This document shows, one piece after another, positions 1-6,345 of a DNA stretch of 10,526 bases. The number at the start of each line of letters is the position of its first letter. Positions within the stretch are counted from its first letter, which is position 1. Source of the stretch: an uncultured Nitrospinaceae bacterium (GTDB lineage Bacteria; Nitrospinota; Nitrospinia; Nitrospinales; VA-1); NCBI GenBank assembly GCA_905182935.1, contig CAJJDL010000231.1, positions 1-10,526 on the forward strand. Reading direction: 5' to 3'. The position numbers and the translations under genes are program-made. The notes below the pieces were generated by a model that ran no database searches, was not told the origin of the DNA, and saw only the letters and a list, made by a program, of their open reading frames with translations.

Positions 1-259
1 ATATTTCATAAGAAGAGGTAAGCAACCAGTAAAAGATAATTGGTTTGGCAAAGCGTTTTTGGTCATTATATGTTGGTGTAATGTAATCGTCTGATTCGAT
101 CATGCTACGAGAGCTTGTTACGTAAAAATTTTCATCCGCATGATATGGAGGTACTTCACTCAGGTTGTAGGTGAATGCAAAAAAACATAACAACATAAAA
201 GAGGTTAGTTGAAGAAGCTCTATGGTTGTATATTTGTGTGGGGTGGTTATTTTTTGCAT
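1..259 (-). CDS. ArnT/PMT-like membrane glycosyltransferase, N-terminal part (cut by window edge)
   Basis: The reverse strand is open from an ATG at 259 to the left edge, giving 86 codons with no stop. An in-frame TAA two codons upstream supports this ATG as the start. Residues about 15-32 form a hydrophobic segment (LLQLTSFMLLCFFAF), fitting a first transmembrane helix. The following loop carries the acidic pair D42-E43 in HADENFY, then SMIESDDYITP, then KRFAKPIIFYWLL at about 68-80. This order (Asp-Glu in the first periplasmic loop, ES-D-TP, then KP...YW) is the N-terminal signature of the ArnT/PMT GT-C superfamily, which moves sugars from undecaprenyl-phosphate carriers to lipid A, glycans or proteins at the periplasmic face. 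The acceptor cannot be read from this fragment. It is divergent from the GT4 gene at 491. No good Shine-Dalgarno sequence is seen. Confidence 0.8.
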   Translation of the reverse strand, partial: MQKITTPHKYTTIELLQLTSFMLLCFFAFTYNLSEVPPYHADENFYVTSSRSMIESDDYITPTYNDQKRFAKPIIFYWLLTSSYEI

Positions 260-318
260 AAGTTAGGATGTTAAATGCAATGTTTAATGTAGGATTACTC
301 GGTAGTTAAAAAAAAATC

Positions 319-349
319 AGTATACACTTGAATCAAATTTCAAAGTGTA
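319..349 (-). promoter_or_regulatory. Possible promoter and operator-like inverted repeat upstream of the ArnT-like gene
   Basis: On the minus strand a TATACT box (324 to 319) lies 59 bases before the ATG at 259. It partly overlaps an imperfect inverted repeat at 323-349, with arms TACACTTGAA and TTC-A-AAGTGTA, one bulged A and a short AT loop. No good -35 hexamer is seen at the right distance. An inverted repeat lying over a -10 box and spacer is the usual place for a repressor site, but this is inferred from position only. It is not followed by a T run on either strand at the right place, so it is unlikely to be a terminator. Confidence 0.25.
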
Positions 350-490
350 AAAAATACGACACGGAATTATTTTTTTATTAATTTTAGGTAGTTGTATTAT
401 TATAGTCTATAGAAAAAACTAAGAATAAAACTTTGAACTTTTGCTTAGGCTAGCAGTAACTATTTTTTTTAATTCTTAAAGTTAATATTC

Positions 491-1639
491 GTGAAAATCT
501 CTGTCTTATGTTTTGATCTTTCAAGTAACGCTTTTGGCCGAGCATGGTTGTTGGCTCAAGCACTTTCTAAGTTTTATGATGTTGAGATTGTTGGTGCTTC
601 TAGAAGGGGTGATATTTGGTCTCCGATGGAACAAATAAAAATTCCTGTGAAAAAGTTCACTTGGGAGCGTTATCCAGCATTTTTTAGTATTAAAAAAAAT
701 ATTTTAGATGCGATTGATGGAGACGTTATTGTAGCTTCAAAGCTTATGCCTACTAGCTTTGGAATTGGGTTGAAAAAAAAATATTTGAGTGGTAAGCCTT
801 TAATCGTCGATATCGATGACTGGGAATTAGGTTTTTTTTTACACTCTGGATTATTTGGAAGTATAGGAAGGTCTCTAAACTTCTCTAATCCAAATGGTTT
901 ACCATATGTATGGAGAATGGAGCACTTGGTTGGTTTTGCTGACGCAATTTCAGTTAGTAATCGGTTTTTACAAAAAAAATTTGGCGGTACTTTGTTGCCT
1001 CATTGTCGTGATACTTCTGTTTTAGATCCTGTTAAGTTTGATTCTAATAGGATGAAAAGAGAACTAGGTTTCCCTGGAAAAAAAATATTAATGTTTCTTG
1101 GTACACCAAGACCTCACAAGGGGATAGATGATCTATTAGATGCCTTTAAAGAAAATAAAGACCATGATGATTTAAGGCTGGTAATTATTGGGGTGGAAAA
1201 TCAACGAGAATTTTTGAATAAAGTTGATCCGTCTATTAGGGACCGTGTTACGGTTTTATCAAAAACACCTTTTGATAAACTTCCTGAATATTTATCCGCA
1301 GCCGATATTGTAGTTATACCACAGCGACTAACCTCTGATTCTATAGGGCAGATACCTGCTCGGTTATTTGACGCAATGGCCATGGGTAAACCAATTGTTG
1401 CAACGCGAATATCAGACATTCCAGAAGTTTTGGGTGGTTGTGGATATTTGGTCGATCCAAATGAGCCTTTTCAGCTTTCAAGTGCTATCCAATATATTTT
1501 GAACCATCCTGACGAGGCACTCTTGAAAGGGTTTTCTGCGCGGGAAAGATGTAGACAGATGTATGATATGCATAATTTAGAATCGGGTCTGTGTAAGCTT
1601 GTTGAGCAAGTCACAGAAAAAGAATCTAAGAATAGTTGA
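491..1639 (+). CDS. GT4-family glycosyltransferase (GT-B fold)
   Basis: A 382-residue protein with the length and layout of a cytoplasmic, nucleotide-sugar-dependent GT4 enzyme. The N-terminal acceptor domain opens MKISVLCFDL and includes IVDIDDWE (105-112). The C-terminal donor domain begins near residue 198 with ILMFLGTPRPHKGIDDLL (199-216), the usual beta-strand and K-G element, followed by ADIVVIPQ (271-278). The donor-binding stretch is GQIPARLFDAMAMGKPIVAT (286-305), then SDIPEVL. The canonical EX7E motif is not intact: the second Glu is D294 and the first has no clear match (G286 at the expected spacing, D283 two residues too far out). The start is GTG at 491, chosen because it gives the normal MKI beginning; an in-frame TAA lies six codons upstream (470-472). 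No Shine-Dalgarno sequence is evident. The sugar and acceptor are unknown. It stands alone on its strand and converges on the TylF gene. Confidence 0.85.
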   Translation: MKISVLCFDLSSNAFGRAWLLAQALSKFYDVEIVGASRRGDIWSPMEQIKIPVKKFTWERYPAFFSIKKNILDAIDGDVIVASKLMPTSFGIGLKKKYLSGKPLIVDIDDWELGFFLHSGLFGSIGRSLNFSNPNGLPYVWRMEHLVGFADAISVSNRFLQKKFGGTLLPHCRDTSVLDPVKFDSNRMKRELGFPGKKILMFLGTPRPHKGIDDLLDAFKENKDHDDLRLVIIGVENQREFLNKVDPSIRDRVTVLSKTPFDKLPEYLSAADIVVIPQRLTSDSIGQIPARLFDAMAMGKPIVATRISDIPEVLGGCGYLVDPNEPFQLSSAIQYILNHPDEALLKGFSARERCRQMYDMHNLESGLCKLVEQVTEKESKNS

Positions 1640-2079
1640 TTTTAAAGAAAAAATAAATATTCTCCTTTTTTAAGCGGCACTCCAACGGTACGCGGTGTAT
1701 AACACAACTGTATATTCTCATTTTTAAATTGGTCTCCCTAAATTGCATCTACCTATTTTAGTAGAATGACCTTCGTACGATTTAGTTTATGACCGTCTTG
1801 TGTTGATGATGTATTATGTTGTGAAAAATAAAATTTATGAAAGCAGGTTCCGTTTAATTTTATTAAAAATTTGTAGCAAAAATAATTTTCGTCTGCGGCC
1901 GAGGCGTATGGAAACCTTTGAGGCAAATGAGATCAGGCGATTTATGAAGATATTGAATGTAGCCCCCTTAGGAGCATATGCGCAAAACAGCCTGTTATAA
2001 AGGAGGTGCAGAATGTAAGCGAGTAACCAAAGTGGATGATATGCTTAAAACTGCAGAACGGTTAAGGTTATAGCAATTG
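1640..2079. other. Convergent spacer with an unexplained, less AT-rich patch
   Basis: This 440-base gap lies between the ends of the GT4 gene and the TylF-type gene. The first 240 bases are AT-rich, and I see no convincing terminator. From about 1890 to 2075 the base composition becomes visibly richer in G and C, and both forward frames give short open stretches. One, from a GTG at 1800, ends at the TAA at 1998-2000 with ...MKILNVAPLGAYAQNSLL. The other, 1978-2073, reads ...ECKRVTKVDDMLKTAERLRL. Neither is long enough or recognisable enough to call as a gene. They could be the relic of one gene broken by a frameshift near 1980, or chance. A remnant of a mobile element is possible, but no inverted-repeat ends or transposase motif could be identified. 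Confidence 0.4.
2001..2018 (+). promoter_or_regulatory. Perfect ribosome binding site leading to an ATG-TAA start-stop
   Basis: AGGAGGTG (2001-2008) is a full match to the anti-Shine-Dalgarno sequence and stands at ideal spacing before an ATG (2013-2015). The next codon is TAA (2016-2018). It begins directly after the TAA that ends the short frame from 1800, an arrangement typical of translational coupling. It is the strongest ribosome binding site in the window, yet it starts no protein. It may be a fossil of a gene start lost by frameshift or substitution, or a coincidence. Confidence 0.35.
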
Positions 2080-2083
2080 CTAT
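2070..2083. repeat. 14-base perfect palindrome at the stop of the TylF-type gene
   Basis: ATAGCAATTGCTAT reads the same on both strands and contains the TAG stop of the minus-strand gene (2082 to 2080). It also contains the TAG ending the short forward frame 1978-2073 (2071-2073). It could act as a protein site or a weak hairpin at a convergent junction. With no spacer between the arms and no T run, it does not look like an efficient intrinsic terminator. Confidence 0.4.
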
Positions 2084-2832
2084 GAGGTTGCAGACTTTAT
2101 TGCGACTCTACAAGAATAATCAATTCTATGGAACAAAATTCCCCGAGATTCTTGACTAAAATACTTATCGGTTGCTTCTTGTGAACCTTTAAAGTGACCA
2201 TAGTCATCAATTATAAGAACTCCTTGTGATGTGACTTTTGGGTAAAGGTGAATTAGTTCGTGATGTGTCGATTCATATAAGTCTGTATCCAAGCGTAACA
2301 AAGCAATTTTAGTTGGAAGCGTACGTGGGATGGTTTTTTCTACCATGCCTTTCACAAAGATTATGTTTTCACTGGGATAGCCTGTGGAGAGCATATTATT
2401 CTTTACCTCATCGAGAGAAACTGTCAAAATCTCTTTCTCTTTTTTCCACAGTAGAGAGTAGGGCGTTCCGTTGATGTCAATATCCTTGTCAGTGGGTTTA
2501 GGCATACCTTCGTAAGTATCATAGAGATATATTTTTCGATGTGTCTGGTTATTTTCGATTAGAGTTAACGCGGCTAACATCGCGCTTCCCCCCTTCCAAA
2601 CACCACACTCTACAATGTCACCTGGAAGATTTCCTTTAGTAATATATTGAATTGCTTTGTAAAGGGCATAACATTTCTCCATAGACGTTAACGTATACTT
2701 TGATTGCCTTGTCCCAACTTTCCTATAAAGCTTTTGAAAACTTATGTCATTTTCAAGGTCGGGGCGGTGTAAATAGCGATCAGCATATTTTCTTAGGCGT
2801 CCTTTACAACGGCGTATATAACTTTGAAACAA
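2080..2832 (-). CDS. TylF/macrocin-type SAM-dependent O-methyltransferase
   Basis: A 250-residue protein of the TylF family (macrocin O-methyltransferase, NovP), cytoplasmic class I methyltransferases that use S-adenosylmethionine and a divalent metal to methylate sugar hydroxyls. The SAM-binding motif is GDIVECGVWKGGS at 71-83, followed by LYDTYEGMP (103-111), RLDTDLYEST (180-189) and IIDDYGHFKG (207-216). D182/D184 and the D209-D210 pair match the metal-binding acidic residues of the family, so it looks active. The length is normal. The start is taken as TTG at 2832, with GAGAGA a few bases upstream acting as a weak ribosome binding site. No ATG or GTG is available before an in-frame TGA at 2859-2857, and the next Met (M51) would remove conserved N-terminal sequence. 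It lies 30 bases after the radical SAM gene and is probably co-transcribed with it. The likely role is O-methylation of a sugar in the surface glycan, perhaps a cap; the substrate is unknown. Confidence 0.88.
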   Translation of the reverse strand: MFQSYIRRCKGRLRKYADRYLHRPDLENDISFQKLYRKVGTRQSKYTLTSMEKCYALYKAIQYITKGNLPGDIVECGVWKGGSAMLAALTLIENNQTHRKIYLYDTYEGMPKPTDKDIDINGTPYSLLWKKEKEILTVSLDEVKNNMLSTGYPSENIIFVKGMVEKTIPRTLPTKIALLRLDTDLYESTHHELIHLYPKVTSQGVLIIDDYGHFKGSQEATDKYFSQESRGILFHRIDYSCRVAIKSATS

Positions 2833-2862
2833 AATAATCTCTCGGATTAGAGGTTGTCAGAA

Positions 2863-3858
2863 CTATGGCGTGTAATAACCGTTTGCCTTGCAGAGGTGGC
2901 ATATAGTTTCTAATTCATTGGGTTGGTCCAAAAGTTCTTTGCGTGCAGCAATGTATTTATCTCCGTTCCAAATATCCTTAAAATCTTTTTCAAATACATT
3001 GCCCATTGAGTATTTACTTTCAGTCACCACGCAACCACAGGGAAAAACATCGCCATTCCAATTGACAAATGTTTCCATCCAGGGGCGTTTACAAAAAGTA
3101 ATAGGATTTTTACGTTCCTTTTTGGCAAGATCGTACGGATTGAAGTCAGGGTTTTCCGGAATCCATTGCGCATCCTTTTCAATGTTATCTTCAACTTTTC
3201 CAAGGATATCGTCCTTGAGGTTGGTGCGCATAATGCTGAAAGTTATCTCAACTCCGATTTCTTTTGCACGTTCTCTTGCCATATCCATCTGGTGTTCATT
3301 TTGTTTCATTACCAGATAATTCCAGACAATATTTAAGTTAGAATTGTGACGCTTTTTTGCTTCAATGAGACGCTTCATATTAGTGAAAACTTTTTCGATG
3401 TTGCCACCAACACGATATATTTCATAAACTTCTTGAGTCGCTCCATCAACGGATACGATTAGCTTGTCTAGTCCTGATGTCACAAGTCCTTCAACTTGGT
3501 CGTCGCTAAGGTTGCCAAGGTGCACGCTGGTTATTGTTCGAATTTTATGATTTTTTGCTGCGTGGCTAATCATGTCGACTAATGATTTATGTAGTAGTGG
3601 TTCACCCCAACTATACAGATTGATAGATTGCAGATATTTTCCCAAGCGGTCAATTACAGGTTTAAATTGTTCGAGTTTCATTGATCCACGTTCCACCGTT
3701 TTATCTTTTAGGCCGGTAGGGCATAAGGGACACTTTAGATCGCAATGGTTAGTCGGATCAAGATTAAGCATTTTAGGCATGGAAGCAAGCTTGGAAATGC
3801 CTAAACGATAGCTTAGTTTAATAAGAACTCTGTTAATACGGTGACTTAAATTAAACAT
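2863..3858 (-). CDS. Radical SAM protein with C-terminal SPASM domain
   Basis: A 331-residue protein. The radical SAM cluster motif CX3CX2C is C39, C43 and C46 (CDLKCPLC), holding the [4Fe-4S] cluster that cleaves S-adenosylmethionine. The SAM-contacting GEP motif is at 85-87 (SWGEPLL), and VSVDGA lies at 135-140. The C-terminal part carries C256, C274, C276, C320 and C323 in a SPASM-like arrangement (NWNGDVFPCGC, MGNV, then CHLC), which normally binds one or two auxiliary Fe-S clusters. SPASM enzymes are best known for peptide maturation, but relatives also occur in polysaccharide loci, and no precursor-peptide gene is visible beside this one. The ATG at 3858 lacks a clear ribosome binding site. 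It is followed 30 bases later by the TylF-type methyltransferase, suggesting a shared tailoring step. A sugar epimerisation, dehydration or other radical rearrangement is possible; the actual reaction is unknown. Confidence 0.88.
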   Translation of the reverse strand: MFNLSHRINRVLIKLSYRLGISKLASMPKMLNLDPTNHCDLKCPLCPTGLKDKTVERGSMKLEQFKPVIDRLGKYLQSINLYSWGEPLLHKSLVDMISHAAKNHKIRTITSVHLGNLSDDQVEGLVTSGLDKLIVSVDGATQEVYEIYRVGGNIEKVFTNMKRLIEAKKRHNSNLNIVWNYLVMKQNEHQMDMARERAKEIGVEITFSIMRTNLKDDILGKVEDNIEKDAQWIPENPDFNPYDLAKKERKNPITFCKRPWMETFVNWNGDVFPCGCVVTESKYSMGNVFEKDFKDIWNGDKYIAARKELLDQPNELETICHLCKANGYYTP

Positions 3859-3888
3859 GGGTAAATTTTTTTATCGAAATCACGAAAG

Positions 3889-4047
3889 TTATTTATGTCC
3901 ATTCGACTTTGGATAACCTAACGTTTTATTAAATAATTTGCATGAGGCTAATAAGGAAACTAAAAAATATATATAAGGTACACCAATATGGGTATAAATC
4001 GGCTTAATGTCAATAAAGGAAATAGTGAAGATTGTTAAGTTGCCATT
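3889..4047 (-). pseudogene. Remnant resembling the C-terminus of an O-antigen ligase/polymerase-type membrane protein
   Basis: In the gap between the GT9-fusion gene and the radical SAM gene, the minus strand has a 52-codon open stretch with no start codon near its beginning. Upstream it is closed by TAG (4050-4048) and, four codons further, by TAA in the same frame. It ends at TAA (3891-3889), 30 bases before the radical SAM ATG. The translation begins NGNLTIFTISFIDIKPIYTH and continues with a hydrophobic helix (PYIYFLVSLLAS), then a basic tail. In my judgement this resembles the last transmembrane segment of Wzy/WaaL-like proteins (the FIDIKPIYT-type ending). The spacing and orientation fit a former operon member whose body was deleted. 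No matching upstream part is found in the other minus-strand frames up to 4131. The homology is from recognition only and is not verified. Confidence 0.4.
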
Positions 4048-4131
4048 CTACTCCCTAAGTTCTTATTTTAAAATGATTAATGGTAACTTTTGTGGATAGT
4101 TTTAGTTGTGGGGAAGAGCACTTACTATAGA

Positions 4132-5937
4132 TTAGCTTTGATCAGGAGAAAGCATTTTTAAAGCTTGGAGGTAGACTTCATTTGGAGAAAACTCTAAACA
4201 TATACGGTTGTCACAAGTGGTTAATTCGCATTCTCTGCAATGAACGTCATTATAGAAAATAAAATGGTGATCTTTTTTTTCATCGTAAGGCCGAAATATT
4301 TCGCGGATTGCTTGACTGAATAAAACAATTGTAGGAATCCCTAATGCAGTTGCTATATGACTAGGTGATGAGTCATTATCGATAACGAGGTCACATTCGT
4401 TAACAATTGCCATCATTTGACGAACTGTAGTTTGATGAAAAATTACTAGATCAGGTATGTCATGTAATAAAATTTTAACTTTAGAATATTCTGAATCAAC
4501 ACAGATTACGATGGGTTGGATGCTTTCTTTTTGGTTTAAATTTTTTATTAGAGTATCGAATTTTTTAAGAGGCCATTCGCGGATTGAAACCGCAGCAGTC
4601 GGATGAATAAGAACGATTTTTTTTGAAAGGTCTAAGCCTTTGGCTATTAACGTTTTACGAGCCCATTCAGTTTCTTCGGCACTTAAAAAAATTTCTGTGT
4701 CAGTGTTTGTAGGTTTAAGTCCTATGCTCCTTAAACAATCTAAATCTCGTTCAATAGAAGAACGGTAGTAATCTGATTCTTTTGTTAAAATGTCGTAAAA
4801 TTTATTACGTCCCCGATAGAAGCTATTGATCTTGTGTGTCGATTTTACTTTTGATAGAATTTTGGAGGCTAAACCTCCACTATGAGTGCTAACAACTAAA
4901 TCAAAGTTAATAGAATTCAGAGTTTCGCATAGCTTTTTAATATCTGAAGAAGAAGAGTTTTTAGAAAGGTCGAAAAGACGGGCAACATGAGGGCTTTTTT
5001 CAAAGATGGGGATAGAATAGGACCATGTTAAAATTGAAATCGAAGTGTTAGGTAGATGTTGTTTTAAGTTGCGAATTAGAGGTGTGCATAAAACGTTATC
5101 GCCAATATCACGCAGCTTTATGATAAGAATATTTTTAAGCGTAGAGAGATTATCGCAGATGACCTTGCCACCTCTAGTATATAATTCGTAATACCGAAGG
5201 CATCCTAAAAGTTCTGCGTGAGCATCGCATACAGCAAATGCAATTCCTTCAAAACCTTCCTTAAAACCCTTTCTTAAGAAATAAGTTTTGATAAATATTT
5301 TAATAGAAGAAATAATACCAAATATAAAAATAAATTTCGGATTGGGATTTGGTTTTTTTTGTGCCAAACGAGAGGCTCTCTCCTCAGCTACTTTAATTAC
5401 CGTTTGAGCGCAGTCAGAAAGTGTATCATCGGCGTATCGAATTAATTCACCTTCAAGTTCCGTATGCTTTTTCTTTAGTTGGCTAATAGAGTTTATTTTA
5501 TGTGGAATATGAATTAGACAGGATGGCTCGGAGTCATGCCAGTCTAAGGGGTATTTTAAACGCTTGTTAAGAAATACCATTGTTTTTGGGAGTGAATATT
5601 TACAGTAGTCGTCTTCTGTAGTCTTTATTTTTTCAGCGATAGCATTTCTTAATTGTCCCGTTATAATTTCGTTCGAGCGAATGAGTAAGGCCCATTGAGA
5701 GTTGTTTTGACTCAAACCGGATTCCCAGCGAGTTTGAGTTGAGGAAGCTCGTTGGCTGCAGATTGATACATTAAATTCATTAACTATTTGTATTATAGTT
5801 TCTTCGCCTTCTGGTAATGTGATCATGACCTGAGGAACCCAACTAATTAGAGACTTTAAGCAGGCACGTAGTTTTTCTAACGATCCTTCAAAGGACACTA
5901 TAGCGATTAGTTGGTTTTTAAAGATAGGTTCGTTCAC
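4132..5937 (-). CDS. Fused protein: degenerate GT2-like (WaaE/KdtX-type) domain plus GT9 heptosyltransferase-type domain
   Basis: A 601-residue protein, much longer than a normal GT9 enzyme (about 320-350 residues). Residues about 8-255 follow the layout of WaaE/KdtX-type GT2 enzymes, ending in the typical basic/hydrophobic tail FLRKGFKEGFEGIAFAV (220-236). The catalytic signatures are lost: the usual DADE is replaced by RSNE (87-90) and the DSxSTD-like loop by LPEGEE (41-46). From about 268 a GT9 domain begins: ILIIKLRDIGDNVLCTPL (270-287, with D280), LIHPTAAVSIREWPL (443-457) and DLVIDNDSSPSHIATALG (516-533). A C-terminal cysteine-containing segment (C567, C570, C575, C580) resembles that of other GT9 proteins. 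The GT9 part should transfer heptose or a similar sugar in the cytoplasm. The front domain probably no longer catalyses and may serve binding or scaffolding. The start is GTG at 5937; no alternative start is close by and no ribosome binding site is clear. It is first in the minus-strand group. Confidence 0.85.
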   Translation of the reverse strand: MNEPIFKNQLIAIVSFEGSLEKLRACLKSLISWVPQVMITLPEGEETIIQIVNEFNVSICSQRASSTQTRWESGLSQNNSQWALLIRSNEIITGQLRNAIAEKIKTTEDDYCKYSLPKTMVFLNKRLKYPLDWHDSEPSCLIHIPHKINSISQLKKKHTELEGELIRYADDTLSDCAQTVIKVAEERASRLAQKKPNPNPKFIFIFGIISSIKIFIKTYFLRKGFKEGFEGIAFAVCDAHAELLGCLRYYELYTRGGKVICDNLSTLKNILIIKLRDIGDNVLCTPLIRNLKQHLPNTSISILTWSYSIPIFEKSPHVARLFDLSKNSSSSDIKKLCETLNSINFDLVVSTHSGGLASKILSKVKSTHKINSFYRGRNKFYDILTKESDYYRSSIERDLDCLRSIGLKPTNTDTEIFLSAEETEWARKTLIAKGLDLSKKIVLIHPTAAVSIREWPLKKFDTLIKNLNQKESIQPIVICVDSEYSKVKILLHDIPDLVIFHQTTVRQMMAIVNECDLVIDNDSSPSHIATALGIPTIVLFSQAIREIFRPYDEKKDHHFIFYNDVHCRECELTTCDNRICLEFSPNEVYLQALKMLSPDQS

Positions 5938-6024
5938 GAAAATTGAATGTGATGAATAATTAAAGAGACTTCTGTGAGATTTGTTAAATAGGGTTTTCCC
6001 ATTTAGCTTTATAGGTACTAAAAT

Positions 6025-6049
6025 ATAAGGGTTTTTACCTTATTTTTTT
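6025..6049 (+). terminator. Weak intrinsic-terminator-like hairpin
   Basis: ATAAGG (6025-6030) pairs with CCTTAT (6038-6043) around a seven-base loop. The last T of the stem begins an uninterrupted run of seven Ts (6043-6049). The stem is short, with only two G-C pairs, so termination would be weak. It points in the plus direction although the nearest upstream gene is on the minus strand. It could therefore limit antisense transcripts, be a leftover from a rearrangement, or have no role. Confidence 0.3.
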
Positions 6050-6253
6050 AATTATCTAAGTTTTGATAACTCTTGTTAGAAAATTTTTAGCATGCGACCT
6101 GTATGTCGACCAACGAACCTTTGTTTGAATGAAATTTAACTATAAAGTCCATCTAGTTTATAGGCTTTTGGTAAGTTTTTTTCAAGTTTAGTTAAATTGC
6201 CATGCTTAGGGAGATATTTTTTTTAAACAGTTTGTTTAGTTATCTATAAATAT

Positions 6254-6262
6254 TGATATGAT
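6254..6262 (+). promoter_or_regulatory. Possible extended -10 promoter for the oxygenase operon
   Basis: TGA directly before TATGAT (6257-6262) makes a TGn-TATGAT extended -10 element with five of six consensus bases. A poor -35 candidate, TTGTTT (6232-6237), lies 19 bases upstream, longer than the ideal spacing, but extended -10 promoters tolerate this. Transcription would begin near 6269, leaving a leader of roughly 75 bases before the ATG at 6346. Confidence 0.35.
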
Positions 6263-6294
6263 AAACTACATTTTCAATGCTCCTTCTTCGACGG

Positions 6295-6325
6295 ACCGTA
6301 AAATAAACTATAGGTCAGTTACGGT
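6295..6325 (+). repeat. Inverted repeat in the leader of the oxygenase gene
   Basis: ACCGTAA (6295-6301) and TTACGGT (6319-6325) are perfect complements separated by 17 bases. A second, smaller pairing, AACT (6306-6309) with AGTT (6317-6320), shares bases with the right arm, so the two pairings exclude each other. In RNA this would form a hairpin ending 20 bases before the ATG. In DNA it could be an operator. The role is unknown. Confidence 0.35.
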
Positions 6326-6345
6326 TTTAACCATGGTCAATTAAG

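Larger units (their letters stand above)
5938..6345. other. Divergent intergenic region, 408 bases, no gene
   Basis: This very AT-rich region separates the minus-strand GT9-fusion gene from the plus-strand oxygenase gene and must carry promoters for both directions. I see no coding segment longer than about 30 codons. It contains a hairpin followed by a T run (6025-6049), a plausible forward extended -10 promoter (6254-6262) and an inverted repeat just before the oxygenase start (6295-6325). No ops/JUMPStart-like GGCGGTAG element was found. Confidence 0.5.

Noticed and set aside
260..490. ops/JUMPStart antitermination element before the GT4 gene
   Set aside because: The GGCGGTAG core was looked for and is absent; the sequence near 449 (GGCTAGCAG) is only superficially similar.
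1800..2000. 66-codon forward frame starting at GTG in the convergent spacer
   Set aside because: Low-complexity AT-rich beginning, no ribosome binding site and no recognised domain; discussed only as part of the unexplained patch.
2888..3319. 143-codon forward open frame opposite the radical SAM gene
   Set aside because: It lies wholly antisense to a gene with clear Fe-S motifs and has no recognisable domain; it is a shadow frame.
6130..6225. Short minus-strand open stretch in the divergent spacer with protein-like text ending LPKAYKLDGLYS
   Set aside because: Fewer than 30 codons between stops, with no start codon or ribosome binding site; expected by chance in a 400-base AT-rich region.
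6333..6344. Three-codon upstream frame ATG to TAA ending two bases before the oxygenase ATG
   Set aside because: No ribosome binding site of its own; most likely chance, although coupling cannot be excluded.
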